Source: Marmoricola endophyticus (GTDB taxonomy: Bacteria > Actinomycetota > Actinomycetes > Propionibacteriales > Nocardioidaceae). Taken from it: a stretch of DNA of 64,000 nt. The notes beneath the pieces were generated by a model. It was given only the letters and a program-made list of their open reading frames with translations. It searched no databases and was not told the DNA's origin. The stretch is taken from contig NZ_BMKQ01000001.1 of the NCBI RefSeq assembly GCF_014644415.1, forward strand, positions 1,106,861 through 1,170,860. Direction: 5' to 3'. The translations under genes were made by a program, and so were the position numbers. Shown in pieces: positions 29,658 through 38,170 of this stretch (the stretch's first letter is position 1; each line of letters begins with the position of its first letter).

Positions 29658-30296
29658 TCAGGAGGACTTCGTCGCGGGCGTCGACGTCGTGGCCGAGGTC
29701 GTCTTCTTCGCCGGCGACGTCTTCTTCGCCGCCGTCGACTTCTTCGCGGTGGTCGACTTCTTCGCCGGCGACGACTTCTTCGCGGTGGTCGACTTCTTCG
29801 CCGGCGACGACTTCTTCGCCGCGGGCGACTTCTTCGCCGCGGACGACTTCTTCGCCGCGGGCGACGACTTCTTGGCCGCGGACGACTTCTTCGCGGGCGA
29901 CGACGCCGTGGCGGACGACGTGGTCTTCTTCGCGGTCGACTTCTTCGCCGGGAGCCGGTCGCTGATCGCGCCCGGCAGCAGGTCCGAGGCGGCGGCGATG
30001 GCGTTCTCGGGCAGCTTGCGGGCCCCCGAGACGACGCCCATCAGCTCGGCGCCCGGCTTGAACTTCGCGATGGCGGTCGCCTGCGCCTTGATCCGCTCGC
30101 CGGTGGCGGGATTGCGTACCCACCGGGCGTCGCGCACCCGCTTCTCGAACGACCCGAACCCCGTGATCGCCACCTTCTCCCCGCGAGCGACCTCGCGCGT
30201 GATGGTGTCGAGGACCGACTCCAGCGCATGGGCGGCTGCCTTGCGGTTGCCCTCGAAGCGGGCGGCCAAGGTGTCGATGAGCTCTGACTTGTTCAC
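29658..30296 (-). CDS. hupB: HU-family nucleoid protein with lysine-rich C-terminal tail
   Basis: A 212-residue nucleoid protein. Residues 1-90 are a normal HU domain (MNKSELIDTLAARFEGNR, GFGSFEKRVRDARWVRNPATGE). The second half is a low-complexity tail of about 100 residues made of repeated KKSS, KKST and KKSP with Ala and Thr, like mycobacterial and streptomycete HupB/HupS, which bind and compact DNA and resemble histone H1. The tail is encoded by tandem GACTTCTTCGCCG-type units. Upstream lies a 14-bp palindrome (30339-30352). Confidence 0.95.
   Translation of the reverse strand: MNKSELIDTLAARFEGNRKAAAHALESVLDTITREVARGEKVAITGFGSFEKRVRDARWVRNPATGERIKAQATAIAKFKPGAELMGVVSGARKLPENAIAAASDLLPGAISDRLPAKKSTAKKTTSSATASSPAKKSSAAKKSSPAAKKSSAAKKSPAAKKSSPAKKSTTAKKSSPAKKSTTAKKSTAAKKTSPAKKTTSATTSTPATKSS
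29695..29945 (-). repeat. Low-complexity repeats encoding the HupB tail
   Basis: About 250 bases consist of imperfect units such as GACTTCTTCGCCGCGGAC, encoding runs of KKSS/KKST/KKSP on the minus strand. Copy number is likely to vary between strains because such arrays slip. Confidence 0.8.
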
Positions 30297-30338
30297 GATG
30301 ACTCCTCGTGGATGATGCTCAGCCGAGCGCGGCCGCGC

Positions 30339-30352
30339 CCGTCGTACGACGG
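30339..30352. promoter_or_regulatory. 14-bp palindrome upstream of hupB
   Basis: CCGTCGTACGACGG is a perfect palindrome in the 68-base gap between the leuD stop and the hupB start. It may be an operator or part of the leuD terminator. There is no T-run beside it. Confidence 0.35.
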
Positions 30353-30364
30353 CACGCTAGCGGG

Positions 30365-30964
30365 TCAGAGCGTCGCAGGCTTCCATGTCGGCCGCGTGGC
30401 CTCGAAGGCTGCGATGTCGTCCTCGTGGCCCAGCGTGATGCCGATGTCGTCGAGACCCTCCATCAGGCGCCACCGGGTGTAGTCGTCGATGTCGAAGGAG
30501 TCCTCGATCGCCTCGACGCCCTCGCCGGCCCGTACGGTGCGCGACTCGAGGTCGACGGTGACGCTCGCGCCCGGGTGCTCGGCGAGGTGGTCCCAGATCC
30601 GCTGCACGACCTTCTGGTCGACCTGCGCGGCGAGCAGCCCGGCCTTGCCGGAGTTCGTGCGGAAGATGTCACCGAACCGGCTGCTGATCACGACCCGGAA
30701 GCCGTAGTCCATCAGCGCCCACACCGCGTGCTCGCGCGAGGACCCCGTACCGAAGTCGGGGCCGGCGACGAGCACGGTCGAGCCGGCGTACTCGGGCTGG
30801 TTGAGGACGAAGTCGGGGTCGTCGCGCCAGGCCGCGAACAGCGCGTCCTCGAACCCGGTCCGGGCGACCCGCTTGAGGTAGACCGCCGGGATGATCTGGT
30901 CGGTGTCGACGTTGCTCGAGCGCAGCGGCGCGGCGACACCGGTGTGGGTGGTGAACTTCTCCAT
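30365..30964 (-). CDS. leuD: 3-isopropylmalate dehydratase small subunit
   Basis: A 199-residue small subunit of isopropylmalate isomerase (leucine synthesis). It begins [14 protein letters not shown], then [24 protein letters not shown] and the closing [17 protein letters not shown] 30964 with a GGAGCAT-like signal just before. It follows leuC by 59 bases on the same strand, and the two subunits form the enzyme. Confidence 0.97.
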   Translation of the reverse strand: MEKFTTHTGVAAPLRSSNVDTDQIIPAVYLKRVARTGFEDALFAAWRDDPDFVLNQPEYAGSTVLVAGPDFGTGSSREHAVWALMDYGFRVVISSRFGDIFRTNSGKAGLLAAQVDQKVVQRIWDHLAEHPGASVTVDLESRTVRAGEGVEAIEDSFDIDDYTRWRLMEGLDDIGITLGHEDDIAAFEATRPTWKPATL

Positions 30965-31023
30965 CAGATGCTCCTTCGAGAGTGCCGAGGTGTCGACTCG
31001 CGCCTGCTGATCGAGCTCGTACC

Positions 31024-32433
31024 TCACTCGACCGGCGCGAGGTCCGCGGGAGACGAGAGCGTGCCCCGCACCGCGGTGGCGGCGGCGACCAGCGGCGACA
31101 CGAGGTGGGTGCGCCCGCCCTTGCCCTGGCGACCCTCGAAGTTGCGGTTCGAGGTCGACGCGCAGCGCTCCCCGGGCTCGAGCGTGTCGGCGTTCATGCC
31201 CAGGCACATCGAGCAGCCGGCACCGCGCCACTCGGCCCCCGCGTCCTTGAACACGACGTCGAGCCCCTCGTCCTCGGCCTGCAGCCGGACCCGGACGGAG
31301 CCGGGGACGACGAGCATCCGGGTGTCCTCGGCGACCGACCGGCCGCGGAGCACGTCGGCAGCCGCGCGCAGGTCCTCGATCCGGGCGTTGGTGCAGGAGC
31401 CGAGGAAGACGGTGTCGACCGCGACGTCGCGCATCGGGGTACCGGCCTGGAGGTCCATGTACGACAGCGCCTTGCGGCAGGCGACCTGGTCGTTCTCCTC
31501 CTCGAAGTCCTCGGGCGCGGGCACCGACGCGCCGAGCGGCACACCCTGGCCCGGGTTGGTGCCCCAGGTGACGAACGGCGTCATCGTCGAGGCGTCGAGG
31601 ACGACCTCCTCGTCGAACACCGCGTCGTCATCGGTGCGCAGGGTCCGCCAGTGCTCGACCGCGGCGTCCCACTCCGCGCCGGTCGGTGCGCTGGGCCGGC
31701 CCTGCACGTAGTCGAAGGTGGTCTGGTCCGGAGCGACCATCCCCGCCTTGGCGCCCCACTCGATGCTCATGTTGCAGATCGTCATGCGGCCCTCCATCGA
31801 GAGCTCGCGGATGGCCTGCCCGCGGTACTCGACGATGTACCCCTGCCCTCCCCCGGTGCCGACCTGCGCGATCAGCGTGAGGACGAGGTCCTTGGCGGTG
31901 ACGCCCTCGGGCAGCGAGCCGTCGACCGTGACCGCCATCGTCTTCGGCTTGGCCTGCGGGAGCGTCTGCGTGGCGAGCACGTGCTCGACCTCGGAGGTGC
32001 CGATCCCGAACGCGATCGCCCCGAAGGCGCCGTGGGTCGAGGTGTGGGAGTCGCCGCACACGATGGTGGCGCCGGGCTGGGTCAGCCCGAGCTGGGGGCC
32101 GATGATGTGCACGATCCCCTGGTCGTCGTCGCCCAGCGCGTGCAGGCGTACGCCGAACTCCTCGGCGTTCCTGCGCAGGGTCTCGACCTGGGTACGACTC
32201 ACCGGGTCCGCGATCGGCTTGTCGAGGTCGACCGTGGGGATGTTGTGGTCCTCGGTGGCGATCGTGAGGTCGGGTCGGCGTACCCGCCGACCGGCGAGCC
32301 GCAGACCCTCGAAGGCCTGCGGCGAGGTCACCTCGTGGACGAGGTGGAGGTCGATGAAGAGCAGGTCCGGCTCGTTCGCCGCCGAGCGGACGACGTGCTC
32401 GTCCCACACCTTCTCTGCCAGGGTCTTGCCCAC
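31024..32433 (-). CDS. leuC: 3-isopropylmalate dehydratase large subunit
   Basis: A 469-residue aconitase-family subunit carrying the [4Fe-4S] cluster. Cluster cysteines are in [10 protein letters not shown] and GCSMCLGMN; substrate-binding [12 protein letters not shown] and [11 protein letters not shown] are present. Start GTG 32433 has GAGGAGG seven bases upstream. The promoter (TAGAGT, 32485-32490, minus strand) and a palindromic operator (32500-32514) lie in the 96-base gap to the divergent IclR regulator. Confidence 0.97.
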   Translation of the reverse strand: MGKTLAEKVWDEHVVRSAANEPDLLFIDLHLVHEVTSPQAFEGLRLAGRRVRRPDLTIATEDHNIPTVDLDKPIADPVSRTQVETLRRNAEEFGVRLHALGDDDQGIVHIIGPQLGLTQPGATIVCGDSHTSTHGAFGAIAFGIGTSEVEHVLATQTLPQAKPKTMAVTVDGSLPEGVTAKDLVLTLIAQVGTGGGQGYIVEYRGQAIRELSMEGRMTICNMSIEWGAKAGMVAPDQTTFDYVQGRPSAPTGAEWDAAVEHWRTLRTDDDAVFDEEVVLDASTMTPFVTWGTNPGQGVPLGASVPAPEDFEEENDQVACRKALSYMDLQAGTPMRDVAVDTVFLGSCTNARIEDLRAAADVLRGRSVAEDTRMLVVPGSVRVRLQAEDEGLDVVFKDAGAEWRGAGCSMCLGMNADTLEPGERCASTSNRNFEGRQGKGGRTHLVSPLVAAATAVRGTLSSPADLAPVE

Positions 32434-32484
32434 TGCTGCCCTCCTCGACGGTCCGTGCGTGCGACGCTGTGACGCACGCAGGTC

Positions 32485-32523
32485 ACTCTAGTGGTTGCGT
32501 CCCATTTCCTGAGACGGCAGTAT
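32485..32523. promoter_or_regulatory. Operator/promoters between leuC and the IclR regulator
   Basis: Imperfect palindrome TCCCA-TTTCC-TGAGA (32500-32514, 4 of 5 half-site positions symmetric) covers the -35 region expected for the leuC -10 TAGAGT (32485-32490, minus strand) and lies just upstream of the regulator's own -10 CAGTAT (32518-32523, plus strand, six bases before its ATG). This layout fits control of leuCD and autoregulation by an LtbR/NdgR-type protein. The site assignment is inferred. Confidence 0.5.
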
Positions 32524-32529
32524 TGCCAT

Positions 32530-33252
32530 ATGGACAAGGGCAGCGGCGTCGGCGTACTCGACAAGGCGGCGCTGGTGCTCACCGCCCTGGAGTCCGGACC
32601 AGCAACCCTCGCCGGCCTGGTCGCCGGCACCGGCCTGGCACGTCCCACCGCCCACCGCCTCGCGGTCGCCCTGGAGCACCACCGGCTCGTCGCCCGCGAC
32701 CTCCAGGGTCGCTTCGTCCTCGGCCCCCGCCTCTCCGAGCTCTCCGCCGCCGCGGGCGAGGACCGGCTGCTGGCCACCGCCGGGCCCGTGCTCGCCCGGC
32801 TGCGCGACATCACCGGCGAGTCCGCACAGCTCTGGCGCCGGCAGGGCGACCACCGCATCTGCGTGGCGGCCGTCGAGCGTCCGTCGGGCCTGCGCGACAC
32901 CATCCCGATCGGCTCCCAGCTGACCATGCGCGCCGGGTCCGCCGCCCAGGTGCTGCTGGCCTGGGAGGAGCCGGACCGGATGCAGCGCGGGCTGGAGAAC
33001 GCCGCGTACTCCGCCACCGCGCTGTCCGGCATCCGCCGCCGCGGCTGGGCGCAGTCGGTCGGCGAGCGCGAGCAGGGCGTGGGGTCCGTGTCCGCGCCTG
33101 TCCGCTCCCCCTCCGGCAAGGTGATCGCCGCCGTGTCGGTCTCCGGGCCGCTGGAGCGGCTCTCGCGCCAGCCCGGCCGGATGCACGCACCGGCCGTTCT
33201 CGCCGCCGCCGAGCGGCTCTCCGAGTCGCTGCGCCGCGCCGCGGCCGACTGA
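32530..33252 (+). CDS. IclR-family regulator of leucine genes (LtbR/NdgR-like)
   Basis: A 240-residue regulator. Winged helix-turn-helix at the N-terminus (VLDKAALVLTALESGPATLAGLVAGTGLARPTAHRLA in two stretches, about residues 9-45) and an IclR effector domain from about 70 (RLRDITGESAQLWRRQGD...VSAPVRSPSGKVIAAVSVSGP). Its place, divergent from leuCD, is the hallmark of LtbR (Corynebacterium) and NdgR (Streptomyces), which control leucine, methionine or tryptophan genes. ATG 32530 is leaderless by the CAGTAT six bases upstream. Confidence 0.9.
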   Translation: MDKGSGVGVLDKAALVLTALESGPATLAGLVAGTGLARPTAHRLAVALEHHRLVARDLQGRFVLGPRLSELSAAAGEDRLLATAGPVLARLRDITGESAQLWRRQGDHRICVAAVERPSGLRDTIPIGSQLTMRAGSAAQVLLAWEEPDRMQRGLENAAYSATALSGIRRRGWAQSVGEREQGVGSVSAPVRSPSGKVIAAVSVSGPLERLSRQPGRMHAPAVLAAAERLSESLRRAAAD

Positions 33253-33289
33253 GCAACCCCCACGAGCGCCGGGCCGGCAGCCGTCTGGG

Positions 33290-34012
33290 CTACCCCTGGG
33301 CCGCGAGCGCCGGGTCCTGGCCGGTGTCGGCGAGGATCTGCGTGACCCGGCCCGAGCCGAGCACCTCGGCAAGAAAGGCGCTGACGTAGGACAGCGCGGC
33401 GTCGCGCCCGCGCGGCACGGCCATCGCCTGCCCGATCGCGGTGAACCGGTCCGCGAGCACCCGGTGACCCGCGTGGGCCGCGGCCGCGCGGTCGAGCGGC
33501 TGGCGCACGCCGGCGACCACATCCGTCTCCCCGGCGAGGTACGCGTCCACGGCCGCGGGCGACGTGTCGTACCGGACCAGCTCGACGTGCTCGGCGGTGC
33601 GGCTCAGCGCGAGGTCGTACGCCGTCCCCTGCCCCACCGCGACCCGGACACCCGGGGCGTCGACCTCCGCGCAGGCGGCGCAGGAGGAGGCCTGCGGCAC
33701 CAGGTAGGTGCCCTCGATCTCGACGTACGGCGCGGTGAAGGCGATGGTCTCCGCGCGCTTGGGGTCGACGGCGAGGAAGGCGAGGTCCCAGGGTGCGTCG
33801 GCGAGGGCGGCGGTGACCTGACCCGCCGAGGAGTACGTCGCGAAGTCGATCTCCGCCCCGAGCCGCTCGGCCAGCTCGCGGGCCAGCACGGCCGAGATGC
33901 CGCCGGGCGTGCCGTCAGCCTGCTCCTGGGCGAGCACGATGTTGCCGTAGTTGATCGCCACGCGCAGCCGCCCGGTCGGGGCGATCTCGGCCAGCAGGTC
34001 GGGGTCCGTCAC
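33290..34012 (-). CDS. Solute-binding-protein-like protein (family 3) without signal peptide
   Basis: A 240-residue protein with the two-lobed fold of amino-acid-binding proteins: GRLRVAINYGNIVLAQ (lobe 1 start), GGISAVLARELAERLGAEIDF, DLAFLAVDPKRAETIAFTAPYVEIEGTYLV in pieces, and GVRVAVGQGTAYDLALSRT crossing to lobe 2. Unlike transporter partners it has no signal peptide or lipobox: GTG 34012 gives VTDPDLLAEIAPTGRLRV. No permease or ATPase gene is nearby. It follows ogt by 11 bases on the same strand, so it belongs to the alkA-ogt transcript. Role unknown, perhaps a cytoplasmic ligand sensor or enzyme. Confidence 0.8.
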   Translation of the reverse strand: MTDPDLLAEIAPTGRLRVAINYGNIVLAQEQADGTPGGISAVLARELAERLGAEIDFATYSSAGQVTAALADAPWDLAFLAVDPKRAETIAFTAPYVEIEGTYLVPQASSCAACAEVDAPGVRVAVGQGTAYDLALSRTAEHVELVRYDTSPAAVDAYLAGETDVVAGVRQPLDRAAAAHAGHRVLADRFTAIGQAMAVPRGRDAALSYVSAFLAEVLGSGRVTQILADTGQDPALAAQG

Positions 34013-34023
34013 GGCGAGTCTCC

Positions 34024-34512
34024 TCAGAAGAGCGCGTGCTGCTCGTGGGCGAGCAGCCACTGCTTGCGGTCGAGGCCGCCGGCGTAGCCGGTCAGCCGAC
34101 CGTCCGCGCCGACGACGCGGTGGCAGGGCACCACGACCGGGATCGGGTTGCGGCCGTTGGCCAGCCCGACCGCACGGGCGCCGTGGCCGGTGAGGCCGAG
34201 GGTGAGCGCGAGGGCACCGTACGACGTGGTCTCGCCGAACGGGATCCTCGCCAGCGCGGCCCAGACCCGCTCCTGGAACGCGGTGCCACCGGCCGCCAGC
34301 GGCAGGTCGAAGGCGTCCAGCGTGCCGGCGAAGTAGGCGTCGAGCTGCTCGCGCGCCCTGCCCAGCACGCCGTACCCGTCGGCACGGTCACCGACCGGGC
34401 GTCCGACGGCGTTGGTCCACGGGTCGAACTCGATCGCGGCGACCGCCTCGCCGGCGCCGGGCGAGGTGACCACGCGCAGCGGCCCGACGGGCGAGTCCAC
34501 GCTGGTCCACAC
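34024..34512 (-). CDS. ogt: Methylated-DNA--[protein]-cysteine S-methyltransferase
   Basis: A 162-residue suicide repair protein for O6-methylguanine. The active-site motif VVVPCHRVVG is present with the acceptor Cys (about residue 129), followed by GYAGGLDRKQWLLAHE. GTG 34512 is chosen: only 10 bases separate it from the alkA stop. Combined with AlkA it forms an alkylation-damage pair, but no Ada-type regulator is fused or adjacent. Confidence 0.95.
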   Translation of the reverse strand: MWTSVDSPVGPLRVVTSPGAGEAVAAIEFDPWTNAVGRPVGDRADGYGVLGRAREQLDAYFAGTLDAFDLPLAAGGTAFQERVWAALARIPFGETTSYGALALTLGLTGHGARAVGLANGRNPIPVVVPCHRVVGADGRLTGYAGGLDRKQWLLAHEQHALF

Positions 34513-34522
34513 GGCCGCGACC

Positions 34523-35353
34523 CTACGTCGTCGCGACCAGCCAGAGGTGGGTGAGTGCGAGCGACCGGTACGGCCGCCACCCGGGGGACGCCGCGACCAC
34601 GGCGGGAAGGTCGGTGCCCAGCCGTTCGGCGGCGCGTCGTACGCCGATGTCGGTCGGCAGGAACGCGTCGGGGTCCCCGAGCGCGCGCAGGGCGAGGTGC
34701 GCGACCGTCCAGGGCCCGATGCCCGGCTGGGCGAGGAGGTCCGCACGCAGCGTCGGCGAGTCCAGGTCGAGCTCGCCGTCGGCGACCGCGCGAGCGAGCC
34801 CGACCAGCGCCCGGCCGCGGGCCCGGGGCATGGCGAAGTCCTCGGGCGTCAGCCGGGCGACCGCCTCGGGCGAGGGGAAAGCGTGCGTCACCGGGCCCTC
34901 GCGGGCGATCTCCTCCCCCACCGCGGCGACCATCCGCGCCGTCAGGGTGCGCGCCCCCTTCACCGACACCTGCTGGCCGAGGACCGAGCGGACCAGCACC
35001 CCGAAGACGTCGTCGTCGACGTGCACCCGCAGCCCGGGCGTCGCCCTCACCAGCGGCGCCAGCAGGGGGTGGGCGCCGAGCGCCGCGTCCGCCGGCGCCG
35101 GGTCGTCGTCGGCCCCGGCCATGCCCCGCGCCCAGTCCAGTGCGCGGCCCTCGTCGCGCGGGTCGCCCTGCCAGTCGACCGCGACGTGGTCGTCGTGGGC
35201 CGTCAGCGCGACGACGCCGGGACCGTGCGGCCCCCGCAGGCTGCGGTGGTACGTCGCGCCCACCATCGCCTCGACGCCCTCGACGCAGCCCATGGCCCAG
35301 AAGTGGGTCAGCGCACCGGCCGCGAACGGCCGCGTGACCTCGAGCCGGGGCAT
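34523..35353 (-). CDS. alkA: DNA-3-methyladenine glycosylase II (AlkA-like)
   Basis: A 276-residue HhH-GPD glycosylase. After an N-terminal AlkA beta domain (about residues 1-100), the core shows VFGVLVRSVLGQQVSVKGAR and the hairpin LAQPGIGPWTVAHLALRAL, then DAFLPTDIGVRRAA with the catalytic Asp (about residue 239). It removes 3-methylpurines. ATG 35353 is seven bases after TAGTTT (35361-35366), a leaderless -10 that sits in the T-tract of the tRNA terminator, so the end of one unit doubles as the promoter of the next. Confidence 0.93.
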   Translation of the reverse strand: MPRLEVTRPFAAGALTHFWAMGCVEGVEAMVGATYHRSLRGPHGPGVVALTAHDDHVAVDWQGDPRDEGRALDWARGMAGADDDPAPADAALGAHPLLAPLVRATPGLRVHVDDDVFGVLVRSVLGQQVSVKGARTLTARMVAAVGEEIAREGPVTHAFPSPEAVARLTPEDFAMPRARGRALVGLARAVADGELDLDSPTLRADLLAQPGIGPWTVAHLALRALGDPDAFLPTDIGVRRAAERLGTDLPAVVAASPGWRPYRSLALTHLWLVATT

Positions 35354-35360
35354 GGGACCA

Positions 35361-35403
35361 AAACTAGCCAGGCGGCCGGTCCGCGCGGGACCGGCCGCCT
35401 GGC
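35361..35403 (-). terminator. Intrinsic terminator after tRNA-Glu, overlapping the alkA promoter
   Basis: A perfect 16-bp GC-rich stem (arms 35367-35382 and 35388-35403, loop GCGCG) followed on the minus strand by TAGTTTTGG, a short T-tract. It ends the gltX/CPBP/tRNA side. The same T-tract supplies TAGTTT (35361-35366), the -10 of alkA seven bases before its ATG. Confidence 0.85.
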
Positions 35404-35421
35404 CTGAGCTGATCTGCTGCG

Positions 35422-35494
35422 TACCCCCGACCGGATTCGAACCGGCGCTACCGCCGTGAGAGGGCGGCGTGCTAGGCCACTACACAACGGGGGC
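35422..35494 (-). tRNA. tRNA-Glu (anticodon CTC)
   Basis: 73 bases fold as a cloverleaf: acceptor GCCCCCG with CGGGGGT, a D-arm starting TGTGTAGTGG, anticodon stem CCGCC/GGCGG around loop CTCTCAC (anticodon CTC, reading GAG), and the T-arm GGTTCGAATCC. No CCA is encoded (TA then CGCA). It lies on the minus strand just downstream of tRNA-Gln. Confidence 0.95.
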
Positions 35495-35571
35495 CCGATG
35501 GTGATGCTGTGTTGCTGAGCAACCGTTGAACCGTACCGTCGCAGCGACGGAGCGGCCAAATCGGCTTCTCG

Positions 35572-35643
35572 CTGGGGTACTAGGACTCGAACCTAGACTA
35601 ACTGGACCAGAACCAGTCGGGCTGCCAATTACCCCATACCCCA
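35572..35643 (-). tRNA. tRNA-Gln (anticodon CTG)
   Basis: 72 bases: acceptor TGGGGTA/TACCCCA with discriminator G, D-loop GGTAATTGG, anticodon stem ACTGG/CCAGT around TTCTGGT (anticodon CTG, reading CAG), T-arm GGTTCGAGTCC. CCA is not encoded. In actinobacteria without GlnRS this tRNA is first charged with Glu by GluRS, whose gene lies upstream on the same strand. Confidence 0.95.
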
Positions 35644-35732
35644 TGGGATCTCGGCCCCTCGGTCACGCTCGGCGACCATCAGGACCGGGAGCAGACGTTA
35701 CACGTCCACGCACGTCGCCACCAATCGCCCGA

Positions 35733-36701
35733 TCACGCCGTCACGGTGGCGGCGCGCGTGGTCCGGTCGACCAGGCCGAGCCGCCGGAAGACCGCGAGGA
35801 CGAGGACCAGGTAGAGGCCGTTCTGCACCACCGTGACGACGATGTTCGACCACGGCACGGAGCTCACGGTGAGCGACTCGGTGACGTCGCCGACGGCCAG
35901 GGCGAGCCCGAAGGCGACGATGTTGTTCAGCACGTGCAGCGCGATGCCGGCCTCCAGCCCGCCGGTGCGGACGACGAGGTAGCCGGCGAGCAGACCGAAG
36001 GCGAACCGGTCGACGAACAGCGGCGGGTTCTGGGCGCCGTGGGCCAGCGCGAAGACCAGCGCCGTACCGACCACGGCCACGGCGCTGCCGAACCGCGTTC
36101 CCGTGACCGCCCCGATCGCCTGCATCAGGTAGCCCCGGAAGACGAGCTCCTCCCCCACCGCCTGCAGCGGGGTCGTGAGCAGGATGACCAGCGCCAGGGC
36201 GACCTTCGTGCCGTCCCAGGCGCCGCCGTCGGCCGTCGCCGACGGGGTCGTCTCGTTCGCGCCCGGAAGCAGCGCGCCGACGAGCAGCGAGACGAGGAGG
36301 ACGACCACCGAGAGCCCGACGCACGCCCCGAGCAGCCGCCACCGCACGCGCCCGGCCACCGAGGTGAGGAACCCCGGCCGCAGCCGGTGCACCCAGGCCG
36401 TCAGCGCGATCGCGACGAGCGTGCCGGAGGCCAGCGTCAGGTTGAGGTAGAGCATGCCCGCGGGCGTGACCGGGTCGAGCGAGGCGGCGTCGGAGTACGC
36501 CGCCACGAAGCCCTGCCCCGTGAACGCCGTCTGCACGAGCACGGCCAGTGGCAGCAGGGTGATCCCGAGCACCAGCGACGCCACCACGAACACCGCGAGG
36601 AGCAGGGCGACGGCACCGAGCACCGGCTGCCAGACGGCGTACGACGGCGTCCGCTGCAGCTGTGCGTAGCCGGTGCCGGGAGCCGGCTCCTGCGTGCTCA
36701 C
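35733..36701 (-). CDS. CPBP-family intramembrane metalloprotease
   Basis: A 322-residue membrane protein with about eight spans. The CPBP (Abi) motifs are present: EELVFRGYL (Glu-Glu-x-x-x-Arg, about residue 194), FALAHGAQNPP (about 232) and HVLNNIVAF (about 273), giving the zinc site of Rce1-like proteases. Start GTG 36701 overlaps the gltX stop by four bases, so it is cotranscribed with gltX. Substrate unknown; the link to gltX is probably only genomic. Confidence 0.9.
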   Translation of the reverse strand: MSTQEPAPGTGYAQLQRTPSYAVWQPVLGAVALLLAVFVVASLVLGITLLPLAVLVQTAFTGQGFVAAYSDAASLDPVTPAGMLYLNLTLASGTLVAIALTAWVHRLRPGFLTSVAGRVRWRLLGACVGLSVVVLLVSLLVGALLPGANETTPSATADGGAWDGTKVALALVILLTTPLQAVGEELVFRGYLMQAIGAVTGTRFGSAVAVVGTALVFALAHGAQNPPLFVDRFAFGLLAGYLVVRTGGLEAGIALHVLNNIVAFGLALAVGDVTESLTVSSVPWSNIVVTVVQNGLYLVLVLAVFRRLGLVDRTTRAATVTA

Positions 36702-38170
36702 CCGGCGGCGACCTCGAGCGCACCGTCGAGCCGGGCCAGGGACTCGTCGCGACCGAGCAGCTCGAGGCTCTCGAACAGCGGCGGGGAGACCCGGCGTCCG
36801 GTGACGGCGACGCGCACGGGACCGAACGCGTTGCGTGGCTTCAGCCCGAGGCCCTCGACCAGCCGCTCGCGCAGCGCGGCCTCGATCGCCTCGGTGGTCC
36901 ACTCCCCCAGCGCGGCGAGCGCCTCCCGCGAGGCACGCACCACCTCCTGGCCGGCCTCGTCGAGCAGCTTGGCGACGTCGGCGTCGTCGTACTCGACCGT
37001 GTCGGCGAACAGGAAGCCCAGCATCGGCGCGGCCTCGGTCAGCTTGTTGATGCGCTCGTGCACCAGCGGGACCGCCGCGGCCAGCAGCGCGGACTGCTCG
37101 TCGGTGACGGGATCGGCGAGCACGCCGGCGCCCTGGAGGTACGGCACGATCCGCCCGGTCAGCTCCTCGGTCGAGAGCATCCGCATGTGGTCACCGTTGA
37201 TCGCCTCGGCCTTCTTGAGGTCGAAGCGGGCGGGGTTGGGGTTGACCCGAGCGATGTCGAAGGCCTCCACCATCTCGGCGACCGTGAAGACGTCGCGGTC
37301 CTCGGCGATCGCCCAGCCCAGCAGCGCGAGGTAGTTCAGCAGCCCCTCGGGCAGGAACCCGTCGTCGCGGTACATGAACAGGTGGGCCTCGGGGTCGCGC
37401 TTGGAGAGCTTCTTGTTGCCCTCGCCCGTCACCAGCGGCAGGTGGCCGAAGGCCGGCACCGCCGCGGAGAGCCCGAGATCGACCAGCGCCCGGTGCAGCG
37501 GGATCTGGCGCGGCGTGCTGGAGAGGAGGTCCTCGCCGCGGATCACGTGGGTGATCCCCATGGTGGCGTCGTCGACGGGGTTCACGAGGGTGTAGAGCGG
37601 GTCGCCGTTGGCTCGGCAGAGCGCGAAGTCGGGCACGTGCGCGGTCTCGAAGGTGACCTCGCCGCGCACCAGGTCGTCCCAGGTGACCGACCCGTCGGGC
37701 ATCCGGAACCGCACGACCGGCCGCCGCCCCTCGGCCTCGAAGCGGCTCACCTGCTCCGGGCTCAGGTCGCGGCAGAAGCCGTCGTACCCCTGGATCTTCG
37801 AGCCGCTGGCTTTGCGCCGCTCGTCGACCTCCTGCGTGGTGCAGTAGCAGTCGTAGGTGTACGACGACTCGCGCAGCCGCCGCAGCGCGTCGGTGTAGAC
37901 CTCGCCGCGCTCGCTCTGCCGGTACGGCGCGTGCGGCCCACCGACCTCCGGCCCCTCGTCCCAGTCCAGCCCGAGCCAGCGCATCGCGCCGAGCATCCCG
38001 TCGTACGACTCCTGGGTGCTGCGCTCCTTGTCGGTGTCCTCGACGCGGAACACGAACGTGCCCCCGTGCTGGCGGGCGAAGACCCAGTTGTAGAGCGCGG
38101 TGCGCGCGAAGCCGACGTGCGGCGACCCGGTCGGGCTGGGGCAGAATCGGACGCGGACTCCCTCAGCCAC
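36698..38170 (-). CDS. gltX: Glutamate--tRNA ligase
   Basis: A 490-residue class I aminoacyl-tRNA synthetase. HIGH-like motif SPTGSPHVG (about residues 12-20) and KMSKS-like KKLSKRD (about 257-263) are present. The four-cysteine zinc site of some GltX forms is not obvious. Actinobacteria mostly lack GlnRS, so this enzyme probably charges both tRNA-Glu and tRNA-Gln, with GatCAB converting Glu-tRNA-Gln; genes for both tRNAs lie 1.1 kb downstream. It overlaps the FAH-family gene upstream by eight bases. Confidence 0.96.
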   Translation of the reverse strand: MAEGVRVRFCPSPTGSPHVGFARTALYNWVFARQHGGTFVFRVEDTDKERSTQESYDGMLGAMRWLGLDWDEGPEVGGPHAPYRQSERGEVYTDALRRLRESSYTYDCYCTTQEVDERRKASGSKIQGYDGFCRDLSPEQVSRFEAEGRRPVVRFRMPDGSVTWDDLVRGEVTFETAHVPDFALCRANGDPLYTLVNPVDDATMGITHVIRGEDLLSSTPRQIPLHRALVDLGLSAAVPAFGHLPLVTGEGNKKLSKRDPEAHLFMYRDDGFLPEGLLNYLALLGWAIAEDRDVFTVAEMVEAFDIARVNPNPARFDLKKAEAINGDHMRMLSTEELTGRIVPYLQGAGVLADPVTDEQSALLAAAVPLVHERINKLTEAAPMLGFLFADTVEYDDADVAKLLDEAGQEVVRASREALAALGEWTTEAIEAALRERLVEGLGLKPRNAFGPVRVAVTGRRVSPPLFESLELLGRDESLARLDGALEVAAG

